Below are positions 42,454-50,981 of a stretch of DNA of 64,000 bases, in pieces. Source of the stretch: Nocardia anaemiae NBRC 100462. GTDB lineage: Bacteria; Actinomycetota; Actinomycetes; Mycobacteriales; Mycobacteriaceae. The position numbers were made by a program, and so were the translations under genes. The DNA is taken from contig NZ_BDAZ01000029.1 of assembly GCF_001612725.1 (NCBI RefSeq), positions 1-64,000 of the forward strand, written 5' to 3'. The stretch's first letter is position 1, and each line of letters begins with the position of its first letter. A model generated the notes under the pieces. It did no database searches. It was not told the origin of the DNA and was given only the letters and a program-made list of their open reading frames with translations.

Positions 42454-43161
42454 TCACGGAGTGGGCTCGGGCCGCCTTTCGACTTCCTTCGGCGAGATGG
42501 TGGTCGGGCCGGGGCCGGAACCGAGTAGGAGTAGGGCGGCGTGGGTGAGGGTGGGAGCCAGCGCCGGTAGGTTGTGCGGGCCGGAATCGATGAGGGTGGC
42601 GCGGACGCGATCGTCGATACCGCCGAGCAGCACGTCGAGGAGTCCCGGATCGGGTTCGGTGCGAAGTTCGCCCGCGCGCACACCGATTCGGGCCGCCGCG
42701 ATCATTCGGTAGCCGAACATCCGATGCGTGCGGGCCCGCCGCGCAATGAGTCCCGGTCCGGCGGCGAGGGTTTCGATATGCAGCGCCCGTGCGGCGGCGG
42801 GCTCGGCCGCGAGGAACTCGAGGTAGGTCTCCAGCGTGGTGCGCACCAACTCGTCGAAGGTGTCGGCGCCGGATTCGGTGACCACCCGGTCGAGCTCGCG
42901 GGTGATCGTCTCGACCGCGAAATCGAAAGCGGCGGTGAAGCATTCCTCTTTGCTCTCGAACAATCCGTAGAACGTGCGCCGGGCCACCCGGGCCCGCCCG
43001 ACGATATCGGTGATCGTGGTCGGGCCGTAGCCGAGCTCGGCGACCGCTTCCAAAGCGGCGAGATATAGCCGCTCACGCTGTGACGTCACGACTTCGTCCC
43101 GGGTCAAGCGATGCGGCCCTCGGGGTAATCGGTCCGGAGAAGCGCTGGTCAAGACGGTCAT
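42454..43161 (-). CDS. TetR-family regulator
   Basis: 235 residues from the ATG at 43161. A 25-residue basic N-terminal extension precedes the HTH: RLYLAALEAVAELGYGPTTI, then IVGRARVARRTFYGLFESKE. The ligand domain is Ala/Leu/Glu rich. It converges on the CocE-like gene and is 64 bases upstream of the L,D-transpeptidase gene's end, so its target cannot be told from position alone. The region between 43162 and 43225 is short and mostly downstream of the transpeptidase gene. Confidence 0.87.
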   Translation of the reverse strand: MTVLTSASPDRLPRGPHRLTRDEVVTSQRERLYLAALEAVAELGYGPTTITDIVGRARVARRTFYGLFESKEECFTAAFDFAVETITRELDRVVTESGADTFDELVRTTLETYLEFLAAEPAAARALHIETLAAGPGLIARRARTHRMFGYRMIAAARIGVRAGELRTEPDPGLLDVLLGGIDDRVRATLIDSGPHNLPALAPTLTHAALLLLGSGPGPTTISPKEVERRPEPTP

Positions 43162-43225
43162 AATGCCGACGATTCTGCCACACCGAGAACTTTCGTCCGG
43201 AAATTCCGGTCCGGCCCACAATGAC

Positions 43226-44440
43226 TCAGCGCAGCGCGCTGCCCTCGAGCCACTCGTCCCACGGCACGCCCCAGTCGCCGTTCTGCCAGACCTCGAGCGG
43301 TGCGCCGCCGGTATTGCGGACCTCGACCACATCGCCCGGAATCGAAAAGTTGTAGAACCACTGGGCATTCGCGGCGCTCAGGTTCAAGCAGCCGTGCGAG
43401 AGGTTCTGGCTGCCCTGCGCCCAGACCGTGGAATCGAGCTGGTGCAGGTAGATGCCGTCGGTGCTGATGCGGGTGGCCCAGCCGATGGCCTCCTTGTAGC
43501 CGAGCCGGGAGTTGACCGGCAGGCCGTAGGTGGAGGAGTCCATGATCACCGGATTGCCCTTGTCCATCACGGTGTAGATGCCCGGCTGGGTCCAGAAGCT
43601 CAGCGTCTTACCCGCGATGACCTCGCTGCCACCTCTACCCATGGAGGTGGGCATGGTGCGGATCAGATTGCCGTTCTCGAAAACCTGTACCTGTTTGGTG
43701 TTGTCGTCGGCAATGGAGACATGCGACGGGCCGATGGTGAAGGTGGTCTTGGTGTCCTCCTGGCCGTAGAGACCACCGCCGAGGTCCGCGCCGTAGATGT
43801 TCGCCGTGGCGGTCACTTTGGTGCCCGGCGCGTAGTAGTGCTGCGGCCGCCAGTGCGCGTTGCGCTTGTCGAGCCAGTACCAGGAACCGTCGACCGGCGG
43901 GTTGGTCGTCACCGAGAGCCGCTTCTCGGCAACGGCCTTATCCGGGACATCCTCATCGAAATGCGCGACCACGACGGTGCCGACACCGAAGGTGCCGCCG
44001 TCCGTCAGCGGTTGGCCGCCGGTGGTTGTCATGTAGACCTTGGTCTGGTTGTTCGGCGCGAGCGTGCTGAAGGTCGAGGTGATCGGTCCGACTCGGCCGG
44101 TGATGGTGAGGCTTTCGGCGCTGATCGTGTAGGTGTGCCCGTAGCCGAGTGGATCGACGGGCTTCCACGCCGTCTTGTCCGGGGTGTAGATGCCCTCGAT
44201 CGAACGGCCCGCCTCATTGGTCAGTTTCACCGAGGTCAGCATGCCGTCGTTCGCGGTCACCACGACCGGCGCGAGCGGATCGACATTATTGCCACCGCCG
44301 GGCGTGATGACGATCGCGGGCGGCGGTGGTCCGGCCTGGGTAGTGGGAGCTTCCGACTTGGACGAACATCCGGCGACGAGCAACGTCATCACCAAAGCAA
44401 AACCCGCAGCTGTTCTCCACCGGAAGCGGCGACTCGACAT
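43226..44440 (-). CDS. L,D-transpeptidase lipoprotein (LdtMt2-like)
   Basis: ATG at 44440 with AGGAGAG; 404 residues. A lipoprotein signal ends LLVAGCSS. Two Ig-like domains follow (about 35-250; IVITPGGGNNVDPLAPVVVT starts the first). The YkuD catalytic domain contains IYLHQL and the cysteine motif SHGCLNLSAANAQWFY. These enzymes make 3-3 crosslinks in peptidoglycan, major in mycobacteria and relatives, and are targets of carbapenems. A conserved Trp-rich C-terminus (WQNGDWGVPWDEW) matches the mycobacterial LdtMt2 group. Confidence 0.95.
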   Translation of the reverse strand: MSSRRFRWRTAAGFALVMTLLVAGCSSKSEAPTTQAGPPPPAIVITPGGGNNVDPLAPVVVTANDGMLTSVKLTNEAGRSIEGIYTPDKTAWKPVDPLGYGHTYTISAESLTITGRVGPITSTFSTLAPNNQTKVYMTTTGGQPLTDGGTFGVGTVVVAHFDEDVPDKAVAEKRLSVTTNPPVDGSWYWLDKRNAHWRPQHYYAPGTKVTATANIYGADLGGGLYGQEDTKTTFTIGPSHVSIADDNTKQVQVFENGNLIRTMPTSMGRGGSEVIAGKTLSFWTQPGIYTVMDKGNPVIMDSSTYGLPVNSRLGYKEAIGWATRISTDGIYLHQLDSTVWAQGSQNLSHGCLNLSAANAQWFYNFSIPGDVVEVRNTGGAPLEVWQNGDWGVPWDEWLEGSALR

Positions 44441-44566
44441 GACTCTCCTGTGTTTCGCCGTGCGTTCCCTGCGGCGCACCTACGACGTACTGGCCCGTGC
44501 CGTAGTTTACCGGTCATTTCGGGCCCATTTCGCCGCCGCGGGTGTGACCTGCGCGAACTTCCGAGC

Positions 44567-46105
44567 TCAGTTGACGCAGGGCACACTGCTGCCGATCGTG
44601 GTCGCGACGGGCTTGCCCGCATCGGGCGCGGGCTCGGCGGAGGTAGTGGTCGGGGTCGCGCTGGTGGTCGGCCGGAGTTCGGCAGGCATGGTGAAATCGG
44701 TCCCGATGACCACGGTGATGTGGCCGGGCTCGACATTCGGCGATGCGGTCGCGGTGAGGCCGAGGATGTCGCCCAGCTGCGCGGCATCGGTCTCGGCGCC
44801 GGTGCCGTAGGCGATGGTGGAGGTGGCACGGGTGGTAACGGTGTCCACTGTGCCCGCCGTATAGCCACGCCTGGTGAAAGCGGTGGAGAGTTGGTTGGCC
44901 CGGCCTGTGTATCCGCTCGCATTGCGGACATCGACGATGCTGGTCGGGGTACGTGTCGAGGTGGTCGGGGTGGTTTCGATGCCGAAGGCCGCGCGCACTT
45001 CCTTCTTGATGGCCGCCGGATCGACGATATTGACGTCCTGACCGTCGATAACGTCGTAGCGCAGCACCGGCAGTGTCCGGAATTCGACCGAGATCGAGCC
45101 CGCCGAGCCGAGGTCGCGGGCGAAGTCGAGCAGGTTCCAGCCGTCGGACAGCACGATATCGCGGTGCGCCACGTCCATCAGACCGGAGAGCTTGCTGAAG
45201 TTGGTCAGCGTGCCGGTGTCCTTCAGCGATTTGGCGACCGAGGTCAGGAAGGCCTGCTGGCGGTGTGTGCGGTCGAGGTCGCCGTTCTCCAATCCGTGGC
45301 GTTGGCGCACGAACGAGAGCGCATTGGCGGCGTCGAGGTGCTGCGGGCCCGCGGGGAAGACGGCGCCGGAGTAGTAGCTGTCGTTGACCGCGTGGTTGAG
45401 GCAGACATCGACGCCGCCGAGCTTATCGGCCAGGTCGTAGAAGCCCACGAGCGAGATTTCGGCGAAGCGGTCGATCGGGACGCCGACCAGATTGCGCACC
45501 GTCTGGACAATGGATGCTCGCCCCGCCTCGCGGCCCGCGCGTTCCAAGGCCACCTTGTCCTTCATGCCCGAATTTTCCAGTTTGGTCTCGGTGGCGGCCT
45601 TCTTCAGCCCGTAGGCCTCCTTGATCTTGGCGTGGTCGTAGCCCGGAATGCCGGAAACCGCGACATAGTCGTCGCGTGGAATGGAGAAGGCGACGATTTT
45701 GTGCATATCCGCGGGAATGTGCAGCAGGATGAGTGAATTCGCGTTGTAGCCGCCGTTGTCGCCATCGCCCGCATGCAACTGGTCCAGGATCTCCTTGGGC
45801 AAATCCTTGCCGTCCAGGTCTTTGCGGGTATCCAGGCCGATCAGCAGGATATTCAGATCGCCGCCGAGTGAGCGGGGCGCGTCCTTGCCGATCGCGTCGG
45901 TGTGGGTGAAGCCGTTATCGAATTCGGTCTTGGCCGACCAGGCGAATCCGGTGCCGGACAGGACGGCGAGCGCGGCAATCGACGTGAGCACTCGCATCGC
46001 CATTTTTGCCGCTCTGCGGCCGCGATGTGGGTTCGGTCCGGCTCGTCGGTGTCTTGGCTGGCGAGTTTCGGTGATTTTGGGAATCTCGACGGTGTCGTCA
46101 TCCAT
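44567..46105 (-). CDS. LytR-CpsA-Psr (LCP) family protein with LytR_C domain
   Basis: 512 residues. A 35-residue basic cytoplasmic start leads to one membrane anchor (MAMRVLTSIAALAVLSGTGF). The LCP domain shows DLNILLIGLDTRKD, LILLHIPADMHKIVAFSIPR, GREAGRASIVQTVRNLVGV and LSFVRQRHG. The LytR_C domain begins near 385 (SIVDVRNASGYTG). LCP enzymes transfer lipid-linked polymers to peptidoglycan; in mycolate bacteria this attaches arabinogalactan. The Thr/Pro-rich tail and a Cys near the end are typical. It is close to the L,D-transpeptidase, consistent with an envelope role. Confidence 0.94.
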   Translation of the reverse strand: MDDDTVEIPKITETRQPRHRRAGPNPHRGRRAAKMAMRVLTSIAALAVLSGTGFAWSAKTEFDNGFTHTDAIGKDAPRSLGGDLNILLIGLDTRKDLDGKDLPKEILDQLHAGDGDNGGYNANSLILLHIPADMHKIVAFSIPRDDYVAVSGIPGYDHAKIKEAYGLKKAATETKLENSGMKDKVALERAGREAGRASIVQTVRNLVGVPIDRFAEISLVGFYDLADKLGGVDVCLNHAVNDSYYSGAVFPAGPQHLDAANALSFVRQRHGLENGDLDRTHRQQAFLTSVAKSLKDTGTLTNFSKLSGLMDVAHRDIVLSDGWNLLDFARDLGSAGSISVEFRTLPVLRYDVIDGQDVNIVDPAAIKKEVRAAFGIETTPTTSTRTPTSIVDVRNASGYTGRANQLSTAFTRRGYTAGTVDTVTTRATSTIAYGTGAETDAAQLGDILGLTATASPNVEPGHITVVIGTDFTMPAELRPTTSATPTTTSAEPAPDAGKPVATTIGSSVPCVN

Positions 46106-46497
46106 GGCGGCGACCTGGGTCCCGGATCATTCTCGCCGCCTCAGCTTTCGTCTCGGGTTATTCGACACAGCGCACGCTCGGGTCATACCCGCTGACAACT
46201 AGTCGCACTCGCTGGTGACTGCTGGCCGGTCATTGGAAAGGGCCGGTTCAACCTTTCCAGTCTTACCGACGCCGCTCCGAGCGGGCAAGAATCGGACACT
46301 GTGATCTGCACGGATTCACGATCTAGTCTCGTATACATGGCTGCTCCCGTGTGGCTCGTGTTCGGTGCCGGTCCGACCCGACACTGCGACCGACGACGCG
46401 CCCGCGCCGGATTTTTCTTCGAACCGAACGGGACCCATGCCGGTACAACTCTCCGCACCGAAGGAACGGCCGAGCGGGCCGTGGGGATGGAGGACGA
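46106..46497. other. Intergenic region between divergent LCP and serine hydrolase genes
   Basis: 392 bases without a supportable gene. A TATACA hexamer at 46332-46337 on the plus strand could be a -10 for the serine hydrolase gene. I could not place a matching -35 or any operator. Confidence 0.35.
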
Positions 46498-47631
46498 ATG
46501 CGGCGGTTCAAGCTAACGACGACTCTGGTCGCGGCGCTGATGATGATTTCGGTGCTGCCGAACCTCGCGGCGTCCTCGGCCCAACCGGCGCCGGTGCGCC
46601 TCAACGTGCTGCAATCCCGCCTGGATGACCTGGTCCGCTCGACTTTCGTGCCGGGTGCGCAGCTGGTCGTTACCGCCGACGGCGACGCGACCCAATTCAA
46701 CAGCGGCGTCGGCGATCTCGCGTCGCGCGCGGCGTTTCCGGATGATGCACAGGTCCGGATCGCCAGCAATACCAAGACATTCGTGGCGACCGTTGTGCTG
46801 CAGTTGGTGGGGGAGGGGCGTATCCAGCTCGATGCTCCGATCGAGGATTATCTGCCCGGTGTGGTGCGCGGCCCCGGCGGCGACGGGAATCTGATCACCG
46901 TCCGAAATCTGTTGCAGCACACCAGCGGAATTCCGGACTATCTCGTTCGATTGGAATGGGGCTCGGTCGAGGCGTTGCAGCGGTACCAAACCTCGGATCA
47001 GCTGATCCGACTCGGTTTGGATATGCCCGCGCTGTTCGCACCCGGTTCGGCTTTCAGTTACTCCAATACCAACTACCTGCTTGCCGGAAAGCTGATCGAG
47101 CAGGTCACGGGACGACCGGTCGGCGCCGAGGTGACCGCACGGATCCTCGAGCCGCTGCAACTGCGCGACACCTATTGGCCCGCCTTCCCGCACGAGAACG
47201 TGATTCGCGGTCCGCATCCGCGCGCATATCAGATCTTCAACGGCACCCAGGTCGACATCACCGATATCGACCCGGGCTGGGGCCTGGCCGATGGCGCACT
47301 CGTCTCCACCGACGCCGACCTGAACCGCTTCTTCACCGCCCTGCTCACCGGAGAACTGCTCGGCCCGACCGAGCTCGCCGAAATGCAGCGCACCATCCAC
47401 GGCGGCGACCCAGCCCTGGCCGACGATGTCGGTCTCGGTCTGTTCCACCGCACCAATGCCTGCGGCATGGATATCTGGAGCCACGGCGGCGCCATGGACG
47501 GATTCTTCGTCTTCGGCGGCTACACCCCTCGCCGCTCGATCACCGTCGGCCTCAACCAAGTGCCGCCCATGTACGGCCTCGGCTACCGGGCCGCCATGGA
47601 CGGCCTGGTAGACGCCGCCTTCTGCGGTTGA
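46498..47631 (+). CDS. Secreted serine hydrolase, class C beta-lactamase / DD-peptidase-like
   Basis: ATG after GGAGGAC; 377 residues. A signal peptide ends near NLAASSAQPAP. The beta-lactamase/DD-peptidase fold is complete: SxxK as SNTK (Ser near 90), YxN as YSN in FSYSNTNYLLAG (near 187), and the KTG equivalent HGG in WSHGGAMDGF. The family includes D-alanyl-D-alanine carboxypeptidases and esterases of the Streptomyces R61 type. It lies among cell-wall genes, so a peptidoglycan role is plausible, but esterase function cannot be excluded. Confidence 0.9.
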   Translation: MRRFKLTTTLVAALMMISVLPNLAASSAQPAPVRLNVLQSRLDDLVRSTFVPGAQLVVTADGDATQFNSGVGDLASRAAFPDDAQVRIASNTKTFVATVVLQLVGEGRIQLDAPIEDYLPGVVRGPGGDGNLITVRNLLQHTSGIPDYLVRLEWGSVEALQRYQTSDQLIRLGLDMPALFAPGSAFSYSNTNYLLAGKLIEQVTGRPVGAEVTARILEPLQLRDTYWPAFPHENVIRGPHPRAYQIFNGTQVDITDIDPGWGLADGALVSTDADLNRFFTALLTGELLGPTELAEMQRTIHGGDPALADDVGLGLFHRTNACGMDIWSHGGAMDGFFVFGGYTPRRSITVGLNQVPPMYGLGYRAAMDGLVDAAFCG

Positions 47632-47636
47632 GGGCC

Positions 47637-48437
47637 CTATTTCGGTGCGGCCGTGGTGGTCGGCGCGGCTTGGGTCGTCTTATCCGCGAACCGTGTGGTC
47701 CCGTCCGGAGCCAACATCGTATTGACGTAATCCACGCCGGACGCGATCAGCACCGGTCCGCCAACGGCGATCGTGCCGATGATCCCGCCGAGGGCCGCAC
47801 CGGTGGTCAAGCCGAGGATGCATCCGGCGGCAATGGTTGCGACACATCCGACGACCGCGCCGATGGCGGTTCCGACGAAGCCGCCGACCGCCGTGGCCAG
47901 ACCGAACTGGGTGGCGAATTCGTCACGGGCGCGGTAGTTTTCGGTCATCGATGCCACCGGCTTGACGGCCAGTGGCTGGGAGACGTCGAGTCCGGCGGGC
48001 TTCTGCGGCGCCAGTTCCAGGACGGTGCCGTCCTTTTCGACCGCGGGCTTGACCGGAATGTCGGTATCGGCGACCCGGAATCGCAATGGCAGTGTCAAAA
48101 CGACGTGGCCGTCGGTATCGGCCAGATCGACGACATCGACCACGTCGGCGATATCGGCGGCCTTGCCCTCCTTGTCGACCAAGGTGCCGTCCTTGTCGAC
48201 CAGCCGCCCGTCACCGCCCGCCGCGAGCTCGCTTTCCGCCGCCTTGGCGAGTGTGAATGTGCCGCCGCGCACGCTGGCGACGACGGTCTTCTCGACCAGC
48301 TTGACCGAGTAGGTGATGTCCTGCCGCGCGGGCGCGGCGACCGGCTCGGCATGCGAGACTCCGGCGCCCAGGGTCACGGCACCGATGACAAGGATCGCCG
48401 CCGCAGTGCTATCGCAAAGCTTCATTCGGTATTCCAT
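47637..48437 (-). CDS. Secreted protein with glycine-zipper segment, unknown function
   Basis: About 266 residues from MEYRMKLC, or four fewer from the next Met; both leave a signal peptide ending GVSHA. The middle part is acidic with alternating Asp/Lys repeats (LVDKDGTLVDKEGK, then ADIADVVDVVDLAD). Residues about 175-240 form a glycine-zipper-like hydrophobic segment (AVGGFVGTAIGAVVGCVATI and GAALGGIIGTIAVGGPVLI), seen in pore-forming or membrane-inserting proteins. Similar exported proteins are common in Nocardia, but I know no function. It converges on the serine hydrolase gene with five bases between. Confidence 0.75.
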   Translation of the reverse strand: MEYRMKLCDSTAAAILVIGAVTLGAGVSHAEPVAAPARQDITYSVKLVEKTVVASVRGGTFTLAKAAESELAAGGDGRLVDKDGTLVDKEGKAADIADVVDVVDLADTDGHVVLTLPLRFRVADTDIPVKPAVEKDGTVLELAPQKPAGLDVSQPLAVKPVASMTENYRARDEFATQFGLATAVGGFVGTAIGAVVGCVATIAAGCILGLTTGAALGGIIGTIAVGGPVLIASGVDYVNTMLAPDGTTRFADKTTQAAPTTTAAPK

Positions 48438-48603
48438 TCCGTCACCAGGATTTTCGATGTTGGCAAACGCACACGCAGGCTCGACGCTCCTGCTCGAGAT
48501 GCTCCCGTGCAAATGTACTCATTTGCGCGGCAAGAAGGTCGAGGGGAGCCTAGCCGAGCCTGCGTGCGAGCGGACCGGATTCGGGACGAAAAATCGACGC
48601 CAG

Positions 48604-50061
48604 CTATGGCACGGTTACTTCCTCCGGCGTGTCGATCTGCGGCGCGGGACGTGTCCGCAGCAGCGCCAATCCGAGTAGGGCGGCGGCGATGCTGAAGCCC
48701 GCACTGATCCAGGCGCCGGTCGACATCGCATCGGTGAACGCGTCCTTGGCCGGTTCGATATAGCCGAGTTGGAAAGCGGCGCCGATGGATTCACGTGCGG
48801 CATCGGGTGCGTCGTCGGGCATATGGGCGGTGAACACACCGGCCAGTACGCTGCCGAGGATCGCGATGCTGATCGCCATGCCGACCTGCTGCAGCGTGTC
48901 GTTCATGGCCGAGCCGACGCCCGCGTGCTCCAGCGGAATCGCGCTCATGATCGCGGCATACGCGGCCGGGCCCGCCAGACCACCGCCGATCCCCATGACC
49001 AGCATGCTTGCCAGCACCGCGAAATATCCGGTACCGACGGCCAGGATCGCGAACGCCACGCCCATGACGAGCAGACCGGCGACGATGAGCGTCTTATTAC
49101 TCAACTTCTTGCCCAGCGTCGCGCCGAGACCATTGCATACCGCCGCGGCCACCGCGTACGGCAGCAGAGCAAGACCCGCCTTCATCGGCCCGTAGCCGAG
49201 CACGAACTGCAGGTACTGGGTGAGCATCAGCATGATCGCACCCATGCCGAACACCATCAGCAGCAGCGTGCAGCAGGTGCCGGTGAAATCGCGATTGCGG
49301 AATACCGCCAGCGGCAGCATCGGATGCGCCGACCGGCTCTCCCAGACCACGAATGCCAGACCGGTGACCACGGCGAGGCCGATCATCGGAATATTCCACT
49401 CCCGCTCGATGATGACGTAGACCGTCGAGGTGAGCGCGACGATGGAGAGCAGTACCCCGATCAGGTCGACCGGCCGCTGCTCACCGGTGGTTTCCGGCAT
49501 CAGAACCAGCGCGGCGACAATCGCCAGCACCGCGACCGGAATATTGAGCAGGAACACCGAACCCCACCAATAGTGCTGCAGCAGAAACCCGCCCAGCGTC
49601 GGCCCGAGCACGATGCCGACCATCGAGACGGTGGACCAAGCCGCCATCGCCTTGCGCCGCTCGTCTTCGGCGAAGGTGATCATCAGGATGGACAGGGTCG
49701 ATGGCATGAGCAGCGAACCGCCGACGCCCATCAGTGCGCGGGCCCCGACCACTTGCCATGGCTCGGTCGCCAATACGGCGGCAAGCGACGCCGCGCCGAA
49801 CAGTGCCAGCCCGAGCACCAGCATGCGCCGCCGTCCGAACCGGTCGGACAGGCTGCCCGCGGTGAGCAACAGTCCAGCGAAGACGAGGACATAGGCGTCG
49901 AGGATCCACTGGACATCCGACGGGGTCGCGTCGAGTTCCCGGATCAGCGACGGAATAGCGATATTGAGCACAGTGCCGTCGATCATCAGCACCAGCAGAG
50001 ACAGACAGAGGACCCCCAGAATCCACCAGCGGCGAGGATCTCGTACAACGTTCGATTCCAC
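48604..50061 (-). CDS. MFS exporter, DHA2 family, TetR-regulated
   Basis: 485 residues, GTG start. The DHA2 signature LLVLMIDGTVLNIAIPSLI is at the first membrane segment, followed by motif A GSLSDRFGRRRM and about 14 hydrophobic segments. No ribosome-binding site is seen, but TACAGT (minus strand, 50068-50073) ends six bases before the GTG, implying a leaderless mRNA. A TetR gene is divergent, with two palindromes between the two starts, one overlapping this start codon. This is the classic layout of a drug or metabolite efflux pump induced by its substrate. Confidence 0.92.
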   Translation of the reverse strand: MESNVVRDPRRWWILGVLCLSLLVLMIDGTVLNIAIPSLIRELDATPSDVQWILDAYVLVFAGLLLTAGSLSDRFGRRRMLVLGLALFGAASLAAVLATEPWQVVGARALMGVGGSLLMPSTLSILMITFAEDERRKAMAAWSTVSMVGIVLGPTLGGFLLQHYWWGSVFLLNIPVAVLAIVAALVLMPETTGEQRPVDLIGVLLSIVALTSTVYVIIEREWNIPMIGLAVVTGLAFVVWESRSAHPMLPLAVFRNRDFTGTCCTLLLMVFGMGAIMLMLTQYLQFVLGYGPMKAGLALLPYAVAAAVCNGLGATLGKKLSNKTLIVAGLLVMGVAFAILAVGTGYFAVLASMLVMGIGGGLAGPAAYAAIMSAIPLEHAGVGSAMNDTLQQVGMAISIAILGSVLAGVFTAHMPDDAPDAARESIGAAFQLGYIEPAKDAFTDAMSTGAWISAGFSIAAALLGLALLRTRPAPQIDTPEEVTVP

Positions 50062-50075
50062 TCGAACACTGTACG
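50042..50075. promoter_or_regulatory. TetR operator candidate overlapping exporter start and -10
   Basis: Arms CGTACAACGTTCGA (50042-50055) and TCGAACACTGTACG (50062-50075) pair at 12 of 14 positions around six bases. The palindrome covers the exporter's GTG start and its TACAGT -10, so bound repressor would block initiation. Confidence 0.6.
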
Positions 50076-50081
50076 ATAGAA

Positions 50082-50096
50082 TCGCACAATGTGCGA
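50082..50096. promoter_or_regulatory. Second operator candidate between exporter and TetR
   Basis: Perfect inverted repeat TCGCAC, AAT, GTGCGA. It lies just upstream of the TATGCT -10 (50103-50108) of the TetR transcript, in the -35/-10 spacer, consistent with autorepression. Confidence 0.55.
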
Positions 50097-50114
50097 GAGA
50101 ATTATGCTGGCGTT

Positions 50115-50195
50115 GTGACTGAGCGCAGCGAAGGAACCGAAGACGCAGCAGATCTTGTCGCAGCGGAGCCGAGCGCTAGCGAGGCGGAGCTGTGA
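50115..50195 (+). CDS. Leaderless leader ORF (26 aa) overlapping the TetR start
   Basis: TATGCT at 50103-50108 ends six bases before a GTG that opens an acidic 26-residue ORF (VTERSEGTED...SEAEL). Its TGA overlaps the TetR GTG (GTGA). The leader may simply deliver ribosomes to the repressor gene. No family is recognised; it could also be untranslated leader. Confidence 0.35.
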   Translation: MTERSEGTEDAADLVAAEPSASEAEL

Positions 50196-50893
50196 CAAAG
50201 CAGCAGTTCTCCTCGGTGTGGACCCGTGAGCCGCGCCAGCCGAAGGCGGCCGGACTGCGCCGCGACCAGATCGTCGCCGCCGCAATCGAGGTATTGGACG
50301 CCGAAGGCCTCGGTGCGCTGAGCATGCGCAGGCTCGGCGCGAAGCTCGATGCGGGCGCGACGAGCCTCTACTGGCATGTCGCGAATAAGGATGAACTGCT
50401 CGAACTCGTCCTCGACGAGATCTGGGGGCTGGTGCGGATCCCGGATCCGGAGCAGGCTTCATGGCGTGAGGTCGTCACCACCTACGCCTACAACTTCCGG
50501 CTCACCATGATCGACCATCCCTGGGTGACCACCTTGATCGGCTCGCTGCCGAGCGTCGGCCCGAAGGCCTTCGAACTCAGTGATCGCCTGCGCCGCACCT
50601 TCATCAGCGCCGGATTCACCGGCGTCGACATCTACCTCGCGAGTGGCACCGTGACCAGTTATGTACTCGGGCAGGTCATCCCGGAGATCACCGCGGCGAA
50701 GGCATTCGGCGACAAGGGTTTCGACAAGGAGACTGTGCTCGATGTCATGGATGAACTCGCCTCCGATTATCCGGAGATGCTCGACGACTACCGGAAGATG
50801 CAACCCGCCGATTATCAGACCGCCCGCGCGATGGCCTTCGATTTCGGTCTGCTCTGTGTGATGGACGGCCTGGAGTCACGCCTTCGCAAGTGA
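50192..50893 (+). CDS. TetR-family repressor (classical TetR-type C-terminal domain)
   Basis: 233 residues. HTH: RRDQIVAAAIEVLDAEGLGA, then MRRLGAKLDAGATSLYWHVA with NKDELLELVLDEI. The YWHV motif and long C-terminal domain are those of the TetR_C class, which includes true tetracycline repressors and many efflux regulators. It is divergent from a DHA2 exporter and two palindromes occupy the intergenic space. Translation may be coupled to a short upstream ORF, since the GTG overlaps that ORF's stop. Confidence 0.92.
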   Translation: MTKQQFSSVWTREPRQPKAAGLRRDQIVAAAIEVLDAEGLGALSMRRLGAKLDAGATSLYWHVANKDELLELVLDEIWGLVRIPDPEQASWREVVTTYAYNFRLTMIDHPWVTTLIGSLPSVGPKAFELSDRLRRTFISAGFTGVDIYLASGTVTSYVLGQVIPEITAAKAFGDKGFDKETVLDVMDELASDYPEMLDDYRKMQPADYQTARAMAFDFGLLCVMDGLESRLRK

Positions 50894-50981
50894 CCCGGGA
50901 GGCCGGGGAATAGATGACGACACCACCCTGTTGGTTGCCATATCCACCAAATAGGTGTCAGACTTTCCGAGAGGAGGCGGC

